A stretch of DNA of 64,000 nt, taken from the NCBI GenBank assembly GCA_039707655.1, contig CM077665.1:142229148-142293147 (forward strand), written 5' to 3'. The notes under the pieces were generated by a model, which was not told the origin of the DNA, searched no databases, and was given only the letters and a program-made list of their open reading frames with translations. Shown here piece by piece: positions 56,445 through 64,000 of the stretch (the stretch's first letter is position 1; the number at the start of each line of letters is the position of its first letter). The position numbers and the translations under genes were made by a program. Origin of the DNA: Elymus sibiricus (taxonomy: Eukaryota > Streptophyta > Magnoliopsida > Poales > Poaceae).

Positions 56445-58113
56445 GCCTCCCTTGTCTCACCGGCTAGGCCGGAAGCTCCCCAGATCCTGCCACAACGCAA
56501 CGTCAACCCCGAGCCCAGGCGTGAAGCACGCCGGCGCGACCAACCCCACGAACCGCGGGCAAGGGCGAGAGATGTAGTAAGCTGCCAGGTGGTGACCCGG
56601 CCGCGCGTCGACGCGCGTGTGCTCCCCGCGCTACCGAACCAGCGTCGCGACCGGGCACTACTCGAGGCGGCCCCTCAGGAGCGTCAAGACCGGGTCACTC
56701 CCGCACACGCAGCACCCGTCGAGCCGGTGGGGCGCCACGCCATCGCCCCGGAGCTCCATCCAACCACGTGGCCCTGCAAGTTCAAGCCTGACCTACCCCC
56801 TCGCTACGACGGCACCCTGGATCACGCCGAGTTCCTACAGCTCTACTCGCTGATCATCCGGGCAGCCGGTGGAGGCGACAAGGTCATGGCGTGCTGGTTC
56901 CCCATGGCACTCAAGGGTGGCGCGCTCTCCTGGCTCCTCAACCTCCCGGAGGGGTCCATCACCTCCTGGGACAACCTGCGCAAGCGCTTTGTCGCCAACT
57001 TCCAAGGTACCCATGACCGAGCACTCACCGTGAACGATCTGTGATGTGTGAAGCAGCAGGAGGGAGAGACCCTACACAAATTCATACAGCGCTTCACGAC
57101 CACTCGCCTCAAGATCCCGAGGGCGTCGGACGAGGCTATCATCTCTGCATTCACCGACGGCGTCAAGGACCTCAAGATGAAGGAGGAGCTCGCCATGAAC
57201 GACGAACTGTGCTCAGCCCTGGAGATGTTCAACCTGGCGAACAGGTGCGCCAAGGCCGAAGAGGGCCGCCTCTCGCTCTGCGAGCCTCCGGAGGTAGAGC
57301 CAGAGGACAAGAAGACCAAGGCTAAGGAGGTGAAGCGCAAGGCTCCCGCGATGCTTGCGGCTGAGCCTGAGGCAAAGCGTAGCCAAGGCAAACAAGCCCC
57401 CGCAGGAGGGCGGCCGTCTTGCATCTTCCACAGCAACAACAACCACGACACCATCGATCGCCAGGAGCTTAGGCTGGTCCGTGACGAGCACTTCAGCCGG
57501 CGCCCTGGACGCGTGGACCGTGGCTTCGGACGCGGTGGAGGCCGCGGTGGAGGCCGCTGGGACAACCGGGAGCCGCGTCAGGAGTGGCGAGACCGGCCTC
57601 GGGAGGACCGCTGGCGCGATCAAGCTCGGGAGGACTGCTGGCATGACGACCCTCCGGAGGGGTCACGCCGTGGCTAGCCTCGTGAGGCCTGTCCTTGTGA
57701 GGCCGGCCTACCACCACTATCGCCGCCACCCAGAAGGAAGGAAGAGGACAGGCAAGACTATGGGGCTGGGGGCTTCCAGGAGGTCAGGGCGATAGCCTGT
57801 ATCCTGGGCGGCGCCCAAGCCCCGGCGTCGAACCGCATCTTCAAGCAGTTCACGCAGGAGGTGAACGCATCTCTCCCGAAGCCCGAGGCCATGCGCCCCC
57901 TCAAGTGGTCCCAGACCGGAATCACCTTCGACTCAAGGGATCAGCTCAGGTGCTCGGCCATGGCCAGCACGCTCCCCATGCCGTGCACTCCGACCATCAG
58001 CAATGTCCTCGTCACCAAGACCCTCATCGACAACGGAGCAGGGCTCAATGTCCTCTCCATTGAGACCTTCGAGACGCTCCAAGTACAGTATGACCAGCTC
58101 ATGCCGACCAAAT
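56445..58113 (+). pseudogene. Gag and protease fragment, inverted relative to the flanking gypsy D parts
   Basis: One plus-strand frame with stops at 57042-57044 (TGA) and 57675-57677 (TAG). Gag core: WPCKFKPDLPPRYDGTLDHA, SWLLNLPEGSITSWDNLRK, RFVANFQGTHDRALTVNDL, EGETLHKFIQRF. A zinc-knuckle remnant (CIFHSNNNHDTIDRQEL) has lost its second Cys. An Arg/Gly-rich stretch follows. Protease: VTKTLIDNGAGLNVLS, where DNG replaces the usual DGG or DSG. The frame breaks off after QYDQLMPTK at about 58113. Confidence 0.85.
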
Positions 58114-58229
58114 GCTGGAGGGGGGTGGCGGCGCATCGTGGGACACGTCATCTACCAGGGAAGGCTGGGGTCAAAACGAGTAGGAGAGCGCTGAAGCGTC
58201 GCCGGCAGCACTGATGAGCTCCGCGATGC

Positions 58230-58605
58230 GCCCGAGCCAGTCGTCATGGCAGTCGGGGGCAGGGAGTTAGCGGAGCAGCTCGCGCGCCATGGCGAGTGTG
58301 CCCGAGCCGCGCGCCGGCCCGGGTCGAGCGTGGGAGGACGACCCGGTAGCCGGAACGATCGACGGAGTGACGGTGCGGCCGTCGCGCCGCGCGGTGACCG
58401 GCTGGGAAGAGTCCTGCTGTTCGTGGGCCTCCGGGCCTGTGGCGGCGTTGGCCACAGGAGAGGGGGACCGGCGCACGGCGGCGCGGCCCACGGGCGCCGT
58501 CTGGGCGACGCGGGCAGCTCGACGCTCGGCGAGCCTCAGACATCGGGGCAGCGAGGCGGAGAAAGAGCGTGGCTCGAGGAAGACTCCGACACGCCCCCTA
58601 CCTAG
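58230..58605 (-). other. GC-rich leader next to the gypsy D PBS
   Basis: Very GC-rich with open frames on both strands. By position it is the 5' untranslated leader or the start of gag on the minus strand. No domain recognised. Confidence 0.35.
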
Positions 58606-58612
58606 CACGCCA
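58601..58612 (-). promoter_or_regulatory. Gypsy D primer-binding site
   Basis: TGGCGTGCTAGG on the minus strand, two bases from the LTR edge at 58615. Confidence 0.55.
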
Positions 58613-58614
58613 TA

Positions 58615-59511
58615 TGTCGGATTTCGGGCTCCGCAAGACCCAAAGAGGTTCGAACACAGGGGCGTGTGCGAAGATCCCCTGCAGCCTCACCCTACCTGGC
58701 TCACTACACGATGGTTAGGACGATGAACTCGCATGATGACGAGGAAGCAGATGCACACGATGATTTACCCAGGTTCGGGCCGCTGTGAAGCATAAAACGC
58801 TACTCCTCCTTTGGTGGATTGCCTCACGAGGAGGTGTGGTGGATGAACTAGTACAGTGGTGAGTTGCCTCGCGAGGGCGCTCGGGTGGTATTCTTGGCTC
58901 TCTGCCTTGTCTGTTGTCCCCCCCCCCCCGTCCCTCTCTCTATGGTGCAACCTAGCCTCTATATATAATAGCGGCCCGGGTCCTCTTCCCTTATCGCAAT
59001 GGCGGGAAGAGATCCCACAACGGCCAAATTCGAAGGGGGACAGGAGTACATCCCCGCCCTGTCCAAAGGTGGTCTTCGCCTGCAAAGTAGCTGTCGATGA
59101 AGCAGAGGTGGGCTCGGTGATGACATCCGTCCTGCTGGGCTCGTGGTCGTGGTCTTGTTGCACCGGAATAGAAACCTTTGAGGGATGCTTTGGGAACCCG
59201 CGTACATCCTTGCCCCCTTTGCACCAAAGGGGAAACTGTCCCACCTGGCATGTTGGCGCCCGCCTGTCCTTCTTTGCGTCATCCTTGACTCCTGAGGCCG
59301 GGTTCTGCATAGAGATCTCTGCCGCTCCGTAGGGGGCCTGAGGAGGCCCACTCTTCGCTGGTCTTGGCGCTGCTTCCCTCGCGAGCTTGGGTCCTTGCGA
59401 GGACCTTGTCTTGAGTGGGGCTGCACCAGGCCGTGCTTGACTCGTGAGGTGGGCCATGCCCTGGGCCGCAGGCAGGCAGGTCTGGGTACCCCCGTTCCCA
59501 GAACACCGACA
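58615..59511 (-). repeat. Gypsy LTR (897 bp) with PBS on one side and polypurine tract on the other
   Basis: Plus reading TGTCGGATTTCGGG to ACACCGACA. It has TTTACCCAGGTTCGG at 58764-58778 and a minus-strand TATATATAGAGG near 58960. A run of about ten C lies at 58918. The PBS lies to its left and a polypurine tract (GGGGGCTACTGAGGGAGCCC, minus) to its right at 59518-59547. Confidence 0.8.
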
Positions 59512-59547
59512 TCCAGGGCTCCCTCAGTAGCCCCCGAACTAACCCCC

Positions 59548-60114
59548 AATGCCAAGGGTCACAGCTCCGGTAGCTTCACGCGATCAGAGTCTTCGGCTTG
59601 AGGGGTGATTTCTTCCTCCCGTCAATGATCAGCTGAGACTAGTCCAGTTTCCGATGACGCGTAGTTCTTCCGATCATACGATTGTCCGAGCTCCATGAGT
59701 TGCCCTGCCCCGAAGGCCAAACGTCCAAGTGTAAACAGTGTTTTCTGACGCCCCCTTCTGACGAAGGGTCGTGGCCTACCACGACCGCTGAACCAATTAT
59801 GAAAACTCGATTCGCGGTTCGAGGCCATTTTCACATTGACACGACTCATCAATGTATAGATCGTGCTCCGTTTCACACGGGATATAATCCGAACCCCAGG
59901 CTTATTTTGCGCGTGCATAATGGCACGCACGCCTTGGGAAGCAGAGAGACTCGCGGCATGGTAAAAGGAGGCTAATCGACGTGACACCTCATAAAAGGGG
60001 GGAACACCCCAAGGATTGCTCACGCTTCCCATTCGCATCCTCTGCTTTCCCAATCTTCCCAAGCTCCGAGAGCCCAGATCTAGTTCTTCCTCAACTTCCC
60101 CTCCTAGCTTAGCC
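59548..60114 (+). promoter_or_regulatory. Upstream region of the gypsy E antisense ORF
   Basis: A TATA-like CATAAAAGGGG at about 59990, then a pyrimidine-rich leader (60025-60110), precede ATG 60115. This suggests the antisense ORF has its own promoter. Confidence 0.45.
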
Positions 60115-63100
60115 ATGGCGGGTTCGGGCTCCATGGGCAAGTGGGAGGCCTCCACGGTCACCGACAAGGATATCCGGGAGCTAAAGCTCGCCGGCTACCT
60201 CCCCGCCAATGTCTTCCACCGTGCTCCAGAAGCGAAACAGGTCGTCCCAACCCCTAAGCCAGGCGAAAGGGTGGTATTTGTCCCCCATTTCATCCGGGGA
60301 CTGAGCTTCCCGCTCCACCCCTTCGTCAGGGGTCTCATGTTCTTCTACGGGTTGCACTTCCATGATCTTCCCCCGAACTCCTTTATGCATATCTCGGCTT
60401 TCATCATTCTTTGCGAAGCCTTCCTGCGGGTCGATCCGCACTTCGGCCTGTGGCTCAAGGTCTTCAACGTAAAGCCGAAGACTGTCGCAGGCGAGCACGC
60501 AGACTACGGAGTGGCGGTTATCAGCAAGCTCCCCCGCGTCAAGTGGCCAACTGGCACGTTCATCGACACAATCAAGATCTAGCAGAAAGAATGGTTCTAC
60601 ATCACCGAACCAAGGGATGAGAGCTGGGCAGCGCCTGCCGAGTTTAGATCCGGAACCCCTACGAGATTGACCTCATGGCTTAGGAAGGGCCTCTACTGGG
60701 GGTCGGATGCAGAGGTGAAGTTGCTGCAAAAGTGCATTACCTCGGTGATCGAGGCCAAGGTTGAGCTGGTCAATGTGGTCCAGGTCATGCTCCACCGCCA
60801 TATTCTTCCCTGACAGTGCCGGGCCTCCCCAATGTGGGCTTATCAGCTCGAGGATGAGCATACTGTGTGCCAACTCTTCCGCACTACTTCTGAGAAGTTG
60901 TGGAAGGCATTATTCAAGCCTCGGAAAAGCTGGCCGGCCAAGGAAGAGGATTCAGGCCTAAGCGCCGATTACCCACCTACCAAGGTATGGTATAATTTTA
61001 ATCCACTGACTCTGTTTCTTTGACAAAAGGACTGAACGCCTTCTCCCTCATTTTCGCAGAAATGGTTGAGCAAAACTGCGAGAGTTAACTGCTCGGCACC
61101 ACAGCCCGAAGACCCCATGTCGGAGTTGTTGACGGCGATGCTCGTTGTGGCGCCATACTCGGCGCCCGAGAAGAAAGAGAATAAGAAGAAGGCTAGAGAA
61201 GGTCTCCGCATAAGGGACCAGCCAGACGCCACGTCATCCGAAGAAACCCATGCCTCCTCGAGCCATGAGGAAGAGCATGAAGACGGAGGGGAAGGCGTTT
61301 CCCCCCTCACAAGAAAGAGGGCGGCGGCGTCGGACGCCGCGGAGGATGTACCTCCTCTTGCCCTGAAGAGGGTGTGTCGGCCAAGGTTGATCATGGACGA
61401 CGATAGCTCGAACTTTGATGCAGAGTCCGAGGACTTTGAGAAGGTTCCCCAAAGGAACCTAAGGGTCAAGCCCCCAGCTCAAAGGTATGAATCTGAAGAC
61501 TCCCTGGGTCATTTATGCAAAGTTTTTAACGTTTTAAATGCAAGAACATCTTTTAATCTGCAGCCCACTGCGCGTTCTCCCCACTGACCAAATATCGGAT
61601 GGGGAGTCTCCGCTCGCCGAGCTGGCGAAGAGTGGGACCACGTCACACCCCGCACCTTCAGGGGCCGCGAAGGATGCCGCGGAGGTGTCATCCCGCCAGG
61701 CTCCTTTGGAGCCGAACACAGGCGGTGGGGGTGACCACGCCATGGCCGAGGTTGATGCCTCGACCGCCGAAGGACAGGGGTTGATGCCTCCACGCCATGG
61801 CCGTAGAGGAGGAAGGGCGGAGGGATGTCCAGTCCCCTCCGAGGACGTCTCCGGAGCATGCTGTACCTCCAGAGCTACCGACTCAATCCCCGATCAAAGA
61901 TCGGGCTGGCCGGTCACCACCGGTGCCACCGACGACTGGGTGGCCGGTCATAGAGGACGCTCTATCAAGCACCCCCATCTCCGAGGATCACAACACTCTT
62001 ATGGGTGTGGTTTTGCAAGGCATTCAATCCGTTGATAAAGGACTGAAGGAGGCCTTCAATGGTCTCTTGACGGGTTTCAAGGTAAGTCACGTAATACCCT
62101 TTTCCCGAACCATTTTAATTTTATTAAGTTTATGCCATCTTTATATATGCAGTAGCCCCCGAGTCCCGGGTGGGTTTGCAAAAACGCACCCGGGGGTCAA
62201 ATACTCAGGAGTGACCAACTTGTATAAGGTACCATTAATCCCGCAATGTTATAAAAGCCCTTAAGAGGATTAAACATAAGGTCATATCCTTGGCAGTTCG
62301 AGGGTTTGGAATGCACATGACCGGACATATGTTTTGTATTTTTTGTAGGCCTCATCATCGGCGGTGGCCCTTAATGCCGCTGAGCTTACCGAGCTAAATT
62401 GGAAGCTCAAGATCTCCGAAGAGGAGCTTGATAGCCTGAACAAGAGGTTCGACGAAGCATAAGGTAAGCCGAATTGTAACATTCGGGCCGTACATTGTAA
62501 TTATCCACACTGGTACCACAGTGTAATTATTTATTTGTTGCTCCCATAGCTTCAGCTCCAGAGGTTGAAAAACTCAAGGCCGAGCTCCAAAAGATGAAGC
62601 AAGAGGCCGCGAATGAGAAGGCGGCCGCCGAACAAGCAGCAGCCGCACTCTCCACTTTGAAAGCTGCGAGTGCTAAACAGGAGGCCCGGGTGGAGGAAGT
62701 GCAGCAGGAGCTCAAGGACGCCAGCACAAAGTGTGAGGCTCTTGAGCAGAAAGGCAAAGAGCAAGCCACCGAGCTATCCACGCTGAAATCCGAGCTCCAA
62801 AAGGAGCGGGTGGACAGGCGGTCCTTTGAAGAGGAGGTTCGCCAAGTCAAGGCTATCACAGATGGTAAGCCGTATTCACTACAATGCGCCTTTGGTGGTA
62901 GCAGGTTTGCTTTGCTCACTCAGATGTGGTGTTCCTCAAGCGTCTGTGCGGATCTCCAGAAGAGTGTAGCAGACGCGAACAAGTTCTATGCTTCGCGGGA
63001 GGAGGATGATGAGGCTCGGCTATTCTGGGCACAGTTTGAGTCCCCCGAGCGCTCTCCTCTCTTGATCGAGCAGATGAAGCAACTGATCGAGCTGCACAGG

Positions 63101-63424
63101 ATGGCAGAGCCGGCCATGAAGGATCTCTGCATCCGGCTGTGGCCCGAAGAGCCATTGCCGAGCAGCTACTTCGGCTTGGTTCGGAAACTATGCGATGCTA
63201 GGCCTCGGATTGACGCGCTAAAGCGTTCTACATGCATCTAGGGAGCTCGGATGGCCTTTGCAAAGACCATGGTGCACTGGCTGAAGCACAAGCCGACCGA
63301 GATGGCCACCACACCTCCGCCTCCTGGAAAGGGGCATAGGCGCCCCGAGCTATACTTCTCCGCAGTGATGGAGGGTACTCGGGCAATAGAGGCCCAATGC
63401 TCCAAAGACGTTTTGTATGAATGA
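60115..63424 (+). pseudogene. Gypsy E antisense extra ORF, multi-exon, broken
   Basis: ATG 60115 (MAGSGSMGKWEAST) opens a region (IRELKLAGYLPANVF, FVPHFIRGLSFPLHPFV, MHISAFIILCEAFL) that resembles the 'putative gypsy type transposon' family. It continues past a TAG (60580-60582) and a TGA (60811-60813) in the same frame to about 60983, where an intron with GTATGG and CGCAG ends near 61059. The next exon (61060-61485) is acidic and basic patches alternate (PEKKENKKKAREG). A frameshift lies near 61790. Later exons include 62349-62463 (helical), and a long coiled coil and globular end at 62560-63241 (EEVRQVKAI, EQMKQLIELHRMAEP), with a final piece to 63424. It lies antisense to the expected gag-pol. 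Confidence 0.7.
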
Positions 63425-64000
63425 GCACGTTGTAATATGTCCGAAGACTTTTAATGCTTTATAATTAGTGTTGCATGGTTTATCATGTCTTATAAGTCTT
63501 TAATATTTATTTTGACTCCCATGTGGCCGTTTTATCTGAAAGTTGCGAGTCGTCAGCTTCAGCCCCCACGTAGATACTACGCGAGGTGTCTCTGTCTCCG
63601 CACTGTAACCCTTAGCCGAGGTATCGGTGCCCGAAGGCGGTAGTGCGAGGGGGACAAGGCAATCGGACCATGATGCTTTATCGCTTTCACTTAGCCATAG
63701 GAGCGTAAAAAAAATGCGGGGGCTGACGACCAGCCCCCAGTTTTTTGCGATGTTCGGATGTACCGGGGCCGAAGCCAGCATCACATGGCTGGTACAAGCA
63801 CGAAACCCATCGTATAACATGGAATAACCTCTATCGATTTTTTAGTATGACACTTATGCTTGGATTTGCAGACCGGTTCTCGCTTACTATGACAGTCAGT
63901 TTTCGGCTTTCTCCCCTGAGGTGCTTGACCAGGCGAGCTGGAAGCACAATCGCAGTGGTTCTCCCTTTGCCCTTTTAGCCGAACGGGCGGAACGTAAAAG
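63425..64000. other. Spacer after the gypsy E antisense ORF
   Basis: AT-rich then mixed sequence; no gene recognised. Integrase would be expected further right. Confidence 0.4.

Larger units (their letters stand above)
52946..59511 (-). mobile_element. Gypsy D: rearranged remnants ending in an LTR
   Basis: Contains an antisense ORF fragment (plus, 52950-54331), tandem repeats (54483-55460), an RT fragment (minus, 56060-56330), a gag-protease block (plus, 56445-58113), a minus-strand leader (58230-58605), PBS 58601-58612 and an LTR 58615-59511. Integrase and RNase H are missing and the gag block is inverted relative to the LTR, so this is not a simple element. Confidence 0.65.
59512..64000 (-). 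mobile_element. Gypsy E: 3' part of another gypsy element, continues past the window
   Basis: Minus-strand orientation is inferred from the polypurine tract at 59518-59547 and the plus-strand antisense ORF 60115-63424. Its pol genes would lie to the right of the window. It may share the LTR 58615-59511. Confidence 0.6.

Noticed and set aside
58918..58929. Run of C bases as a possible assembly gap or regulatory G-quadruplex
   Set aside because: Single short homopolymer inside an LTR; a similar run at 27580 is also unremarkable.

Overview
The window is plant nuclear DNA, almost certainly from a large-genome grass of the wheat, barley and Aegilops tribe (Triticeae). I found no cellular gene, rRNA, tRNA, operon or CRISPR array. 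It is close to wall-to-wall transposable elements nested inside one another: CACTA DNA transposons with CACTA-type ends and GC-rich subterminal repeats, Ty3/gypsy LTR retrotransposons with antisense extra ORFs, and a non-autonomous LTR element with 4-kb LTRs. The Triticeae assignment rests on this composition and on family resemblance, not on a database search.

Layout. 1-10165: 3' part of a CACTA element with a frameshifted TNP2 transposase, an apparently intact spliced second gene (Ptta/En/Spm, Tnp1 and Ulp1-like regions) and a small ORF with an RNase H1 N-terminal-like domain plus a membrane tail. 10166-37229: an old non-autonomous LTR retrotransposon (R1), seen as a 3' LTR fragment, PBS, a coiled-coil ORF and a zinc-knuckle gag. 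It is split by a second DNA transposon (about 12930-35498) that carries a B3-like pseudogene, several unknown ORFs and a 0.51-kb tandem array. That transposon is itself split by a complete but dead gypsy element (22094-35166, minus strand, 5-bp TSD TGCGT). 37230-39736: 3' LTR and internal tail of a minus-strand LTR element inserted in R1's 3' LTR. 39737-49660: a LARD-like element (3994-bp LTR, 3.4-kb internal region, truncated second LTR). 49661-64000: rearranged gypsy remnants, all with their main orientation on the minus strand but including one inverted gag-protease block.

Nested order inferred: R1 is oldest. CACTA-1 landed in its 5' LTR, the B3-carrying transposon in its gag region, and the 37230-39736 element in its 3' LTR. 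Gypsy A then entered the B3-carrying transposon, and the LARD entered the 37230-39736 element. Most polyprotein genes are broken by nonsense codons, many of them TAG, as expected from long silencing and deamination of methylated cytosine.

The most interesting items are: a small domain that recurs three times in two different non-autonomous retroelements; the hybrid-binding-like membrane-tailed mini-protein of CACTA-1; the B3-like gene and other cargo inside the second DNA transposon; and a TATA-preceded antisense small membrane ORF in the LARD.
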